This document shows positions 7,974 through 16,022 of a stretch of 64,000 nucleotides of DNA, one piece after another; the first letter of the stretch is position 1, and every line of letters starts with the position of its first letter. Origin of the DNA: Bradyrhizobium sp. AZCC 2262 (GTDB lineage Bacteria > Pseudomonadota > Alphaproteobacteria > Rhizobiales > Xanthobacteraceae); contig NZ_JAZHRT010000001.1 of NCBI RefSeq assembly GCF_036924535.1, forward strand, positions 7,006,001 to 7,070,000, written 5' to 3'. The position numbers and the translations under genes were made by a program. The notes beneath the pieces are model-generated. The model saw only the letters and a program-made list of their open reading frames with translations. It was not told the origin of the DNA and ran no database searches.

Positions 7974-8774
7974 ATGAATTTGAATGATCTCTATGTGAAG
8001 ATTCGACGCGCGACTGCTCACACTCTTGTTTTGCAAGATGGCGAGAAGATCAGCGAGGGAAGTGGATTTTGCTTTCTCCCAACCGGCGAGGTTCTAACAG
8101 CCGCACACACGATAGCAGGAGGGTTTCCCGTTCGGGATGGAGAGGTAGATAGTCCAAATAGAAGGATTGTGGTGCGCCTGTTTGAGCAAAATATAGATAT
8201 GATCTACAAGCCGGCCGTCTGTCCTATCCAAATCTCATTTCAGAGCCTAAGTATCAAGCCACTCCAACTAGATATCGCAATAATCGTCCCGGCTGAATCA
8301 TCACCACAGACGAAATTCGAACATCTTGTGGCGGATACGAACCCGGTTCTACTCGGTGACGAGATGTACTTTGGAGGTTACTCGGACGAGGTGGAATTTC
8401 CCTTCGCATTCGATCGCAATATCGACAGTGCCGTAGAGGGCATGGACGCATTTCGCCGTCAATTTGGCCATGGGATTAAGAGACTCATGGCAGGACCTAT
8501 GATTAAACACGGGACAGTTGGCAACGTTGTATTGGCGACTGCTGGGTTCAGCGGGGCGGACTTATTGAACGTGACGGCATTCTATCTTGATAACCAGATT
8601 CATTCTGGCGCCAGCGGCGGTCCAATTGTATCTCGTCAAGGGAGAGCCAAAGGCATCATCTTAAGTCGCTCGCTAACGACGGCCGGTCAAGAAGACGGGG
8701 CAAATCTTCAGGTGCCGTCCGGATCTACTTGGGGGATTTCATTAGACGTACTTAAAACACTACAGAAAAAATAG
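7974..8774 (+). CDS. Stand-alone trypsin-like serine protease
   Basis: 266 residues with no signal peptide. The catalytic triad is readable: His in GSGFCFLPTGEVLTAAHTI, Asp in LQLDIAIIVP, Ser in HSGASGGPIV. This is the S1/Trypsin_2 fold without a PDZ domain, and shorter than HtrA/DegP. Base composition is clearly more AT-rich than the neighbours (codons such as ata, aat, tta), suggesting acquisition. It starts 30 bp after the hxlR-type gene and ends close to the converging cupin remnant. The substrate is unknown. Proteases of this type occur both in housekeeping and in defence settings; no partner gene is adjacent. Confidence 0.78.
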   Translation: MNLNDLYVKIRRATAHTLVLQDGEKISEGSGFCFLPTGEVLTAAHTIAGGFPVRDGEVDSPNRRIVVRLFEQNIDMIYKPAVCPIQISFQSLSIKPLQLDIAIIVPAESSPQTKFEHLVADTNPVLLGDEMYFGGYSDEVEFPFAFDRNIDSAVEGMDAFRRQFGHGIKRLMAGPMIKHGTVGNVVLATAGFSGADLLNVTAFYLDNQIHSGASGGPIVSRQGRAKGIILSRSLTTAGQEDGANLQVPSGSTWGISLDVLKTLQKK

Positions 8775-8793
8775 CTGCGAGCGAAGGGACTAC

Positions 8794-9188
8794 TTAGTGT
8801 CCGCTTTGCTCACCTGATTCACGCGCAATAGCCACATACGAGCCCCATCTTCTTACTATCTCCGCCGCGCCCTCCATCGTCGCCTCGAACACCGGCGACG
8901 CCAGGACGGCATGGATGTGCAGCGTCGCGGTGCCGCAATTGCGGAAGCAGTGCTGGCGGTGCGCTGGCACGATCAGCAACTGGCCGGCCATCACGGTCAC
9001 GCGCTGCCCGTCCAGCCACATTTCGGCCTCGCCCTCGCGCACCGTCAGCACCTCCTCGACGCGGGGTGCGAATGGGTCGGCGCGCCGGCGCCGGGCGCGA
9101 CCCATTGCTCGAAGATACAGAGCTGCTCGGCGCCGTTAGCCGCCGAAACCGCCATGCGGGTTTCGACGCCCGGTCGCCATAGCTCCAA
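8794..9188 (-). pseudogene. Frameshifted cupin-domain protein
   Basis: A single-domain cupin split over two frames. The N-terminal part runs from a TTG at 9188 (AAGGAGA upstream): ELWRPGVETRMAVSAANG, QLCIFEQWVAPGAGAPTHSH. The rest is in the next frame: VEEVLTVREGEAEMWLDG, GQLLIVPAHRQHCFRNCGT. The break is at a run of four C residues near 9065; a fifth C would restore THSHP-RVEEVL and an intact cupin. It is either a recent pseudogene or a base-call error. Both cupin motifs (the His of THSH and the Glu of VEEVL; the His of PAHRQH) are present. Confidence 0.72.
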
Positions 9189-9315
9189 CAGTCTCTCCTT
9201 GGGATCGTTGACTTTCCCGCAAACACACCCTTTCGTCCGCCTGACACCACGGGGCAGCAAAGCAGACGCCTTGCCTCCGTGCCAGCAAAACAACGAACCG
9301 CCAACGGACCCGCCC

Positions 9316-10104
9316 ATGCCCCCGTCCCCGCAAAAGATTGCTCTCGTCACCGGCGCCGCGCGCGGCATCGGGCTTGCGACGGCGAAACGCTTTCTCGCCG
9401 AGGGCTGGCAAGTGGCGCTTCTCGACATCGAGGGCGAACTGCTGCGCGGCGCGGTCGCGGGCCTCGCCGACCCCGATCATACGCTGGCGCTGCATTGCGA
9501 CGTCTCCGATGCCAAGGCGGTGGCGATCGCGATGGCGTCCGTGAGCGCGCGCTTCGGCCGGCTCGACGCGCTGGTCAACAATGCCGGCATCGCGGTATTC
9601 GCGCCTTTGCTCGACACCTCGGATGAAGACTGGAGTCGCATCCTGCAGGTCAACCTCACCGGGCCGTTTATCTGCACCAAGGCGGCGGCGCCCCTGATGC
9701 GCGAACATGGCGGCGGCGCGATCGTTAACATCACCTCGATCTCGGCGGTGCGCGCCTCCACGCTGCGCTCGGCCTACGGCACCAGCAAAGCCGGGCTCGC
9801 GCATCTGACCAAACAGCTCGCGGTCGAACTGGCTTCGCTGGGCATTCGCGTCAACGCGGTGGCGCCCGGCCCGGTCGAGACCGCGATGGCGAAGCAGGTG
9901 CATACGCCGGAAATCCGCGCCGATTATCACGACGCCATTCCGCTCAATCGTTACGGCCTCGAGGAGGAACTGGCGGAAGCGATCTTCTTCCTGTGCAGCG
10001 ATCGTTCGAGCTACATCACTGGGCAGGTCCTCGCCGTCGACGGCGGTTTTGATGCCGCCGGCATCGGCCTGCCGACGCTGCGCGGCCATCGGCGGAACGG
10101 CTAG
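9316..10104 (+). CDS. Short-chain dehydrogenase/reductase (SDR)
   Basis: 262 residues. It has the Rossmann motif TGAARGIG near the N-terminus, DVSD, NNAG, the catalytic Ser in NITSISAV with Tyr/Lys in YGTSK, VNAVAPGPVET and a C-terminal YITGQVLAVDGG. This is a classical NAD(P)-dependent oxidoreductase of unknown substrate. The ATG at 9316 fits the domain start; the frame stays open upstream only opposite the cupin gene. Confidence 0.92.
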   Translation: MPPSPQKIALVTGAARGIGLATAKRFLAEGWQVALLDIEGELLRGAVAGLADPDHTLALHCDVSDAKAVAIAMASVSARFGRLDALVNNAGIAVFAPLLDTSDEDWSRILQVNLTGPFICTKAAAPLMREHGGGAIVNITSISAVRASTLRSAYGTSKAGLAHLTKQLAVELASLGIRVNAVAPGPVETAMAKQVHTPEIRADYHDAIPLNRYGLEEELAEAIFFLCSDRSSYITGQVLAVDGGFDAAGIGLPTLRGHRRNG

Positions 10105-10163
10105 TTCTTCCTCGCTCTTCCCCGCGAGTGGGGCGAGGGAAACGCGGCAAGCAAAATTGCCGG

Positions 10164-10264
10164 TGCATAATCTGTTCTGATCGAATCAGACCCGGAGCTC
10201 CAGGCTCTTGATTTGACGTGTTTTCTTCACGCAACCCCGAATCCATTCGCTCGAAAGCGCCAGG
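10164..10264 (+). repeat. Intergenic repeat, copy A (pair with 11101-11187)
   Basis: It contains TTCTGATCGAATCAGA (a palindrome), then TTGACGTGTTTTCTTCACGC and AATCCATTCGCTCGAAA. The same order of blocks recurs at 11101-11187 in the same direction, so the two copies flank the small genes at 10379-11095. Confidence 0.65.
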
Positions 10265-10378
10265 GCGCCGTTCGCTGGCGCAGCGTGACCTTCACGTCGC
10301 CAACGCTTAGGTTGTGCGAGCGCGGCGATGGTCCGGCGCCCTGCCTAACTTCACACCGGATCGCGGGAGTGACGTGTC

Positions 10379-10672
10379 ATGTCGGGAATGCTCATCAACT
10401 TGATTATCCAGATCGTCAGTGGCGCCATCGGCGGCAATGTCGCAGGCGGCGCAGCCAAGAACATCGATCTTGGCACGCTTGGGAATACCATCGCGGGCGC
10501 CATCGGCGGTGGTGCCGGTGGGCAGTTGCTCGGCATGCTGATTCCGCTGCTGGCCAATAGCGCCTCGACGCCTGATATCGGCAGCATCATCGGCCAAGTC
10601 GCCGGTGGCGGCGTCGCCGGTGCCGTTCTCACCGCGATCGTCGGCGCCATCAAGAACAGGGCGGCGGCCTGA
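10379..10672 (+). CDS. Small glycine-zipper protein of unknown function
   Basis: 97 residues, very rich in Gly, Ala and Ile. Three hydrophobic stretches carry GxxxG-type spacing (IVSGAIGGNVAGG; TIAGAIGGGAGGQLLGMLIPLL; IIGQVAGGGVAGAVLTAIVGAI). It is probably membrane-associated. There is no signal peptidase site. I do not recognise a characterised family. It stands alone between two copies of an intergenic repeat, with another small gene downstream. Confidence 0.65.
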   Translation: MSGMLINLIIQIVSGAIGGNVAGGAAKNIDLGTLGNTIAGAIGGGAGGQLLGMLIPLLANSASTPDIGSIIGQVAGGGVAGAVLTAIVGAIKNRAAA

Positions 10673-10792
10673 ACGATCCGCGATTACGCGCCTGCATAAT
10701 TGGCAGCGGACATCTGCAGGAATCGCATTTGTCCGCCGGCGGCTGCGACTGTATAAACCGGTTGCTTCTTCTCATGACTTGAAGAGGCTCTT

Positions 10793-11095
10793 ATGAACGA
10801 CCTACACACGTGGCTTTCGCAACAGCACCACGGCCTGCGGACCTTCCGCACCTTTCAGCAAAAACTCGACGATCTGAGCAACGGTGCCCCCGGGCAACGC
10901 GCCATGTGCCGGCTGCTGAAGGGTATCGTCGGCAGCTACATCGATACCTTCGATGAGGAACCTTTGCCCGTCGCGGTCGCGGACCGCGCCTACCAACGTC
11001 TGCTCGATGCGGTGGCCGGCCTCGATTTCGACGGAACTGCCGACCGGCGGTTGGCCGACATCAACCGCGTCGCCGCGCTGGATTTGCGCCACTAG
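10793..11095 (+). CDS. Small hypothetical protein
   Basis: 100 residues, soluble and mostly helical by composition (HTWLSQQHHGLRTFRTFQQKLDDL, AYQRLLDAVAGLDF). GAAGAGG lies 8-10 bases before the ATG. Family unknown. It lies 120 bp downstream of the glycine-zipper gene, and a repeat copy begins six bases after its stop. Confidence 0.6.
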   Translation: MNDLHTWLSQQHHGLRTFRTFQQKLDDLSNGAPGQRAMCRLLKGIVGSYIDTFDEEPLPVAVADRAYQRLLDAVAGLDFDGTADRRLADINRVAALDLRH

Positions 11096-11100
11096 AACTT

Positions 11101-11187
11101 CGGTTCTGATTGAATCAGAACCGAAGCCCTGGATTTTGCTTTGGCGCGTTTTCTTGACGCGAACCCGAATCCACTTCGCTTGAAAAC
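11101..11187 (+). repeat. Intergenic repeat, copy B
   Basis: Same block order as 10164-10264: CGGTTCTGATTGAATCAGAACCG (strong palindrome), TTTGGCGCGTTTTCTTGACGCG, AATCCACTTCGCTTGAAA. The palindrome may also end transcription of the upstream gene. Confidence 0.65.
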
Positions 11188-11188
11188 C

Positions 11189-11770
11189 CTATTGGTCTTT
11201 CCAGCGCTGGTTGACCGCACCCACGCGCCAACCTTCCGCAAGCCGATCGACACGCGTCAACGACAGCGGATCAATCACGAAGCGTAGCGCCTGCTCGGGC
11301 GCAAGATCGAGCGCGATGGCGAGCACGGCGCGGATGGTGCCGGAATGCACGACGAGGATCGCCTCGCCCGCCGGGAGAAGCGCAAGCCCAGCGCTCGCGC
11401 GCGCGATCTGATCGACAAAACTTTCGCCGCCGGGCGGCCGGTTGCTCGCGGGCGCTTTCCAGAATTCGAGATAGGCCGCCGGGCCAAGTTCGCGCTCGAG
11501 TTCGTGGTGGCGCCGTCCGGTCCACGCGCCAAAATCCTGTTCGCGAAAGTCGGCCTGTTCGACCGCAACGAGCCCCAGCCTCTCGGCGGTCTCCCGCGTG
11601 CGGCGCGCCGGGCTGCACACCGCAAATGCGCTTCCCGGCAATCGTGCCTTCAGCGCGGCAAAGGCTGTGGCATCGCCGAGATCGGCCGGCGCGTCGGGGC
11701 CATGAATTACCCCGCGCGGTCCGTCGACCGGCGCGTGGCGGATCAGCCAGAGATTTGTCGGGACATTCAT
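11189..11770 (-). CDS. cobC: Histidine phosphatase family protein, CobC-like
   Basis: 193 residues. The phosphoglycerate-mutase-like fold starts LWLIRHAPVDGPRG (RHA replaces the usual RHG), with AVCSPARRTRETAERLG, FREQDFGAWTGRRHHEL and the second catalytic His in ILVVHSGTIRAVLA. In cobalamin synthesis CobC removes the 5'-phosphate of alpha-ribazole phosphate or adenosylcobalamin phosphate. Its start overlaps the cobS stop (ATGA, 11767-11770), so translation is coupled to cobS, which supports the cobalamin role over a generic phosphatase. Confidence 0.82.
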   Translation of the reverse strand: MNVPTNLWLIRHAPVDGPRGVIHGPDAPADLGDATAFAALKARLPGSAFAVCSPARRTRETAERLGLVAVEQADFREQDFGAWTGRRHHELERELGPAAYLEFWKAPASNRPPGGESFVDQIARASAGLALLPAGEAILVVHSGTIRAVLAIALDLAPEQALRFVIDPLSLTRVDRLAEGWRVGAVNQRWKDQ

Positions 11771-12525
11771 GGCTGCGCCAGCCGCGCGGCGAGCAGGACG
11801 AGGATCGCGGTCTCGGCCACCTGCTCGGCGCCGCCGAGCACGTCGCCGGTCTGGCCGCCGATCTGCCGCAGCGCCAGCCACGCGACGGCGAACCCGCTCA
11901 GGCCCGCCAGCACCGCCGCGTAGAACGCGTTGCTCCATGACAGCGACAACAGCGCGATCAGCAGCGCCAGCCCGCCGGCGATGGCCGCTGTCGCCGCATC
12001 GGGCTGGCCGGCATTGCGGGCCAACCCATCCTTGCGCGCATAGGGCAGGTTCAACGACATCGCAGGCAACACGCCGCGCGCCAGCGCGTGCGCGGCGATC
12101 AGGCTCGGGACGACATGGCTGTCCGGAATCGCCGCGAGCGCGGACAGTTTTGCGGCAAAGCTCACCAGCAGGATCATGGCGCCGTAGGTGCCGAGCCGGC
12201 TGTCGCGCATGATCTCAAGCTTCGATTCGAAATTGCGGCCGCCGCCGAATCCATCGGCGACGTCGGCAAGGCCGTCTTCGTGCAGTGCGCCTGTCATGAT
12301 GGCGCTGCCGCCCAGCGCCAGCGCCGCCGCAGCAAGATCAGGCACGCCGATCGATCGCAGGCCGAGACACAGCAATCCCACCGCGGCGCCGATCAGCGCG
12401 CCGACCACCGGGAACATCCGGTGCGCGCGCACGAAATTCTGCGGCATCGCGCCATCGGGATGCGGCATCGGCAGCCGCGTCAGGAACGCGACGGCGGTTT
12501 TGAAATCGTTGAACCATTCATTCAT
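11767..12525 (-). CDS. cobS: Adenosylcobinamide-GDP ribazoletransferase (cobalamin synthase)
   Basis: 252 residues, an integral membrane enzyme that joins adenosylcobinamide-GDP to alpha-ribazole in the last assembly step of B12. Family motifs: FLTRLPMPHPDG near the N-terminus, ALHEDGLADVADGFGGG, the metal-binding stretch KLEIMRDSRLGTYGA, RGVLPA, GGQTGDVLGGAEQ. The start MNEWFNDFKTAVAFLTRLPM at 12525 fits the family; the upstream extension to 12579 lies in a repeat. It is divergent from cobT, with a composite repeat between them. Confidence 0.95.
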   Translation of the reverse strand: MNEWFNDFKTAVAFLTRLPMPHPDGAMPQNFVRAHRMFPVVGALIGAAVGLLCLGLRSIGVPDLAAAALALGGSAIMTGALHEDGLADVADGFGGGRNFESKLEIMRDSRLGTYGAMILLVSFAAKLSALAAIPDSHVVPSLIAAHALARGVLPAMSLNLPYARKDGLARNAGQPDAATAAIAGGLALLIALLSLSWSNAFYAAVLAGLSGFAVAWLALRQIGGQTGDVLGGAEQVAETAILVLLAARLAQP

Positions 12526-12551
12526 GGAGATGTCCGGAGAATCGGTCTGGA

Positions 12552-12680
12552 GCGGGATGACTATTCTTCGAATCGTCATCCCGCTCTATCCTTCTTTTTT
12601 TGAGCATGATCTCCGGGCAAAGCGTTCCGCGTTTGTCTCGAGGGAAAACCGGTTTCCACTTTTCCGGATCATGCTCTAGC
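12552..12680. repeat. Composite intergenic repeat between cobS and cobT
   Basis: Two modules. The first is an inverted repeat GCGGGATGAC..TTCTTCGAA..GTCATCCCGC. The second runs from GAGCATGATC to GATCATGCTC with CCGGTTTCCACTTTTCCGG inside. The same two modules in the same order lie at 37140-37240. I see no cobalamin riboswitch (no B12-box) here. Confidence 0.7.
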
Positions 12681-12720
12681 GTGCGCCCCCGCCCTACGAG
12701 AGTATAGCAACGAGAATCGC

Positions 12721-13737
12721 ATGCAGTTCGACAGTCTAGACGACATCCGCGCCTTCTGTCGCGACCTGCCCGGCGGCGATCAGCGATTCGCTGACATCGC
12801 CGCCCGGCGGCAACAGAATCTGACAAAACCGCCGGGAAGCCTCGGCCGCCTCGAAGAACTCGCGATATGGCTGGCGCAATGGCAGGGCCGCGAGATGCCG
12901 CAGCTTGAGCGCGTCACCATCGCCGTCTTTGCCGGCAATCACGGCGTCGCTTCGCGCGGCGTCTCGGCCTACCCGCAGGCCGTCACCGCGCAGATGGTGG
13001 CGAATTTTGCCGGAGGCGGCGCGGCCATCAATCAGATCGCAAAAACCGCTGCCGCCGAGCTTCGCGTGGTGCCGATCGAACTCGAACGTCCCACGCGCGA
13101 TTTCACCGAGGCCGCGGCGATGAGCACGGACGAATTTCTCGAAGCGATCGATGCCGGATATCGCACCGTGCCCGACGATTGCGATCTGCTGGCGCTCGGC
13201 GAGATGGGCATCGCGAACACGACGACGGCGGCAACGCTCTGCGCGGCCCTGCTTGGCGGCGGCGCGGCGCGCTGGGCCGGCCGCGGCACCGGCGTCGACG
13301 ATGACGGGCTGGCGCGCAAGCGCGCGGCGATCGAGACCGCGCTGCATTTCCATCGCGGCATTTTGGGCGACCCGCTGGCAGTGGCGGCAGCCCTTGGCGG
13401 CCGCGAGCTTGCGGCGATCGCCGGCGCCGTGCTCGCCGCGCGGCAGCATAAAGTTCCCGTGCTGCTCGACGGTTTCGTGGCGACATCAGCGGTGCTACCG
13501 CTGGCGCGGCTCGATCGAGGAGCGCTCGATCATTGCCGCGCCGGGCACGTCTCGGCCGAATCCGGCCACCGCGATCTCTTGCACGAGCTCAAGCTGCCTC
13601 CGCTGCTCGACCTCGACATGCGGCTCGGCGAGGCGTCAGGCGCTGCCGTCGCGATCCTGTTGGCCCGCGCCGCGCTGGCCTGCCATGCCGGGATGGCGAC
13701 ATTCGCGGAGGCCGGCGTCTCCGGCGCGGAAGATTGA
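12721..13737 (+). CDS. cobT: Nicotinate-nucleotide--dimethylbenzimidazole phosphoribosyltransferase
   Basis: 338 residues. Motifs of the CobT family: KPPGSLGRLEELAIWLA, FAGNHGVASRGVSAYPQAVTAQMV, LALGEMGIANTTTAA, WAGRGTGVDDDGLARK, VLLDGFVATSAVLPL, AGHVSAESGHRDLL and LDLDMRLGEASGAAVA. It transfers phosphoribose from nicotinate mononucleotide to dimethylbenzimidazole, giving the alpha-ribazole phosphate used by CobC and CobS. It is divergent from cobS-cobC. Confidence 0.96.
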   Translation: MQFDSLDDIRAFCRDLPGGDQRFADIAARRQQNLTKPPGSLGRLEELAIWLAQWQGREMPQLERVTIAVFAGNHGVASRGVSAYPQAVTAQMVANFAGGGAAINQIAKTAAAELRVVPIELERPTRDFTEAAAMSTDEFLEAIDAGYRTVPDDCDLLALGEMGIANTTTAATLCAALLGGGAARWAGRGTGVDDDGLARKRAAIETALHFHRGILGDPLAVAAALGGRELAAIAGAVLAARQHKVPVLLDGFVATSAVLPLARLDRGALDHCRAGHVSAESGHRDLLHELKLPPLLDLDMRLGEASGAAVAILLARAALACHAGMATFAEAGVSGAED

Positions 13738-13801
13738 CGAAACCTTGCCACATATCTCAGCGTAACTGGCCGGCAGGGCAGTCCTGACGAGGGAGCCGCG
13801 C

Positions 13802-14239
13802 ATGCCGATGGCGGTCATCAAGGTAGCCGTAGTTGCTGCCGCGTTATGCGCGGCGATCGTGCCCGTGCGGGCCGAGGTACGCATTCTTGCGAGCCCGGGC
13901 GGCCAGGTCGGACCGTTTATCGAGCTGTTCGATCAGGTGCGCCAATCCGGCGAGCGGGTGGTGATCGACGGACCATGCCTGTCGGCCTGCACGCTGGTGC
14001 TGATGACGATACCGGAGGAGCGCATCTGCGTGACCCGCCGCGCGGTGCTGGGATTTCATGCCGCGCGGTCGATCGACCGCCGCGGCCGGACGTACGCCGA
14101 ACCGGAAGCCTCGCGGGCGGTGCAGGAAGCCTATCCGGCGCCGGTGCGCGACTGGATCAGGCGCCGCGGCGGATTGACGTCGCGGCTATTACTGTTGCGC
14201 GGGCGCGAACTCGCCGCGATCTATCCGCGGTGCAGGTAG
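13802..14239 (+). CDS. Exported hypothetical protein with a ClpP/crotonase-like core
   Basis: 145 residues. A signal peptide (MPMAVIKVAVVAAALCAAIVPVRA) is followed by VRILASPGGQVGPFIELFDQVRQSGERVVIDGPCLSACTLVLMTIP. The order Gly-Gly, a helix, SG.RVVIDG.C.SACTL resembles periplasmic ClpP-like proteins, where the Ser after CL would be the nucleophile. This is inference; no protease activity is shown. GAGGGAG precedes the ATG. It follows cobT by 64 bp. Confidence 0.72.
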   Translation: MPMAVIKVAVVAAALCAAIVPVRAEVRILASPGGQVGPFIELFDQVRQSGERVVIDGPCLSACTLVLMTIPEERICVTRRAVLGFHAARSIDRRGRTYAEPEASRAVQEAYPAPVRDWIRRRGGLTSRLLLLRGRELAAIYPRCR

Positions 14240-14249
14240 GAGTTCGCAG

Positions 14250-14367
14250 GGTGGGCAAAGGGGCACCTGGCGCCGCGCCCACCAATCCTTGAGCCGACAA
14301 GGATGGTGGGCACGCTTCCGCCTTCGCTCGTTGAGCTACGGCGGACAAGTCGCTTTGCCTACCCTAC
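14250..14367. repeat. Intergenic repeat (GGGTGGGCAAAG family)
   Basis: It begins GGGTGGGCAAAGGGGC and ends GTCGCTTTGCCTACCCTACGG, roughly inverted ends. Inside are GGCGCCGCGCCCACCA and TGGTGGGCACGC. It separates the convergent genes at 13802-14239 and 14388-14801 and may terminate both. Confidence 0.6.
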
Positions 14368-14387
14368 GGCGGCTCGACGCGCCGCCG

Positions 14388-14801
14388 TCACATGTCTTCC
14401 TTCGGGCAATTCACCATCCAGGGAATGCCGAACTTGTCGACGCACATGCCGAAGCCGTTGGAGAAGAAGGTCTTGCCGAACGGCATCCGCACTGTGCCAC
14501 CCTCGGCGAGTGCGTTGAAGCGGCGTTCGGCCTCCGCGGGATCCTCGACCGCGAGTGCGACCGAAAAGCCCTGCGGCTGATGGTAATCGCCAGGCGTGGC
14601 GTCGGACGCCATCAGCACCTCGCCGTCGATGGTAATGCGGGCGTGCATGAGCTTGGTCTTCCAGTCCGGCGGGACCGGCATATCGGCGGGCCCGTCGCCA
14701 TATGGCATCTTCGCCTCGATCTGCGCGCCGAGCGCCTTTTGATAATAGTTCAGCGCTTCCTCGCAATTGCCGTTGTAGAACAGATAGGGATTGACCTGCA
14801 T
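14388..14801 (-). CDS. VOC-family (PhnB/glyoxalase-like) protein
   Basis: 137 residues beginning MQVNPYLFYNGNCEEALNYYQKALGAQ, typical of the PhnB-like vicinal-oxygen-chelate group. It continues with MHARITIDGEVLMASDA, FSVALAVEDPAEAERRFNALAEGGTVRMPFGKTFFSNGFGMCVDKFGIPWMVNC. The substrate is unknown. It is probably the last gene of the DoxX-SRPBCC-VOC series read from the ECF42-type promoter at 15960-15986, although a 133-bp gap precedes it; AAGGAG lies before the ATG. Confidence 0.88.
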   Translation of the reverse strand: MQVNPYLFYNGNCEEALNYYQKALGAQIEAKMPYGDGPADMPVPPDWKTKLMHARITIDGEVLMASDATPGDYHQPQGFSVALAVEDPAEAERRFNALAEGGTVRMPFGKTFFSNGFGMCVDKFGIPWMVNCPKEDM

Positions 14802-14934
14802 CGCTGTCTCCTTGGGTTATCAATCGGTATCGATCGCGTTCCTGGATGCTGCGCAGCGCGCTAGCGGTGCTGGTCCGGGGTCCATCCGGGTCCCGGCTCT
14901 GCGTCGCATCCGGCACACGATAAAGTAGTGACGC

Positions 14935-15471
14935 TCACTTCTCGGTGATCGTCTTCAGATTGGCGAGACCGGCTTCGAAATCCTTTCCGATCATGTTGTC
15001 CAGATTCATAAACACCTGGATCAACCTGGACATGAAATTCGCCGGACCATGCATCAGCCATGTGACATGGGTGCCATCGCCCTGCGGCAGCATTGTGAAC
15101 TCGGCGGTGTTGTGGCCTTCGAACGGCTTGAAGAAATCGAGATTGATGACGATTTTCGACGGCGCCGAGACATCGAGAATCTCCATGCGGCCGGAACCGA
15201 CATTCTTGTCGCCGTCCCAGGCATAGACTGCGCCCCTGCCGCGCTCCGCACCGCTATAGGTGCGCTTCATCGCCGGATCCTTCTGCTCGTAGGGTGACCA
15301 GGTCACCCACTGGTGAAAGTCGGAGATCAGCGAAAAGATCCGCTCCGGCGGCGCATTGATGCCGACCGAACGCTGCACGCGCAGCGTCGTCGGCTTGGTC
15401 GCGGCGAGAATGAGGACGGCGGCGATGGCAACCGCCAATATGACGGCGATAATGACAAGGACTTCAGACAT
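14935..15471 (-). CDS. SRPBCC-family protein with an N-terminal membrane anchor
   Basis: 178 residues. An N-terminal hydrophobic helix (VLVIIAVILAVAIAAVLILAATKP) is followed by a START/Bet-v-1-type domain: INAPPERIFSLISDFHQWVTWSPYEQ, VGSGRMEILDVSAPSKIVINLDF, HVTWLMHGPANFM. Such domains bind hydrophobic ligands; partners are unknown. It lies 37 bp after the DoxX-like gene, very likely in the same transcript. Confidence 0.88.
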   Translation of the reverse strand: MSEVLVIIAVILAVAIAAVLILAATKPTTLRVQRSVGINAPPERIFSLISDFHQWVTWSPYEQKDPAMKRTYSGAERGRGAVYAWDGDKNVGSGRMEILDVSAPSKIVINLDFFKPFEGHNTAEFTMLPQGDGTHVTWLMHGPANFMSRLIQVFMNLDNMIGKDFEAGLANLKTITEK

Positions 15472-15508
15472 GACTGGCTCCGTATTCGTGAACGATCGTT
15501 GAAGCAGA

Positions 15509-15919
15509 TCAGCGGCGGAACGGGATCAAGCTGCGTACGTTCTTGTCGCGCAGCCACAGCCCGCCCCACACCATCAGGCCGAGATAAAGCCCGAACAGCG
15601 TGTGCGTGAACAGGGGGCTGCCGATCCGCACATGCGAGGCCATGGCGCCGCCGAGATAGCCGGTGAGCAGAATCGCGCCGAGGATCGAGGTCGGCGGAAT
15701 GGAATAGAGCACGGTGCAGACGATGGTGATGAGGCCGAGGCTCCGCGCCATCGTTTCACTCGAACCATAGCCCATTCGGCCCATGGTTTCGGTAACGATC
15801 GGCCACGGCACCAGCTTGATGGCGCCGTCGATCATCAGGAACACGATGACGAGGCCAGAGAGGATGCGGCCGGTCCAGCGTGCCGGCCTGGAGGCCGGGG
15901 TCTCGGTGATCGTTGTCAT
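15509..15919 (-). CDS. DoxX-like membrane protein
   Basis: 136 residues with four predicted membrane helices (ILSGLVIVFLMIDGAIKLV; SLGLITIVCTVLYSI; SILGAILLTGYLGGAMASHV; HTLFGLYLGLMVWGGLWL). The spacing and the GYLGGAMASHVR motif are those of the DoxX/DoxD-like family. Role unknown. An ECF42-type promoter signature ends 40 nt upstream of the ATG, and the SRPBCC and VOC genes follow. Confidence 0.85.
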   Translation of the reverse strand: MTTITETPASRPARWTGRILSGLVIVFLMIDGAIKLVPWPIVTETMGRMGYGSSETMARSLGLITIVCTVLYSIPPTSILGAILLTGYLGGAMASHVRIGSPLFTHTLFGLYLGLMVWGGLWLRDKNVRSLIPFRR

Positions 15920-15959
15920 GATGCTCTCCGTGTCGTCTTGAATGGCTGCTCGGTTTCAA

Positions 15960-15986
15960 GACGAAGGACGGGAGAGAAATCCGACA
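15960..15986 (-). promoter_or_regulatory. ECF42-type promoter signature upstream of the DoxX-SRPBCC-VOC genes
   Basis: On the minus strand TGTCGG (15986-15981), 17 nt, then CGTC (15963-15960) followed by TTG. Key bases and spacing match the sites at 5474, 6729 and 17902. Confidence 0.65.
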
Positions 15987-16022
15987 GGGAGAGCGAAAAT
16001 TTTCGATGGTGCCCGCTTCTTC

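Noticed and set aside
9189..9315. ECF42-type promoter upstream of the cupin gene
   Set aside because: TGTCAG occurs on the minus strand, but no CGTC lies 17 nt downstream.
12526..12720. Cobalamin riboswitch between cobS and cobT
   Set aside because: No B12-box-like sequence or suitable stem is seen; the gap is filled by a composite palindromic repeat.
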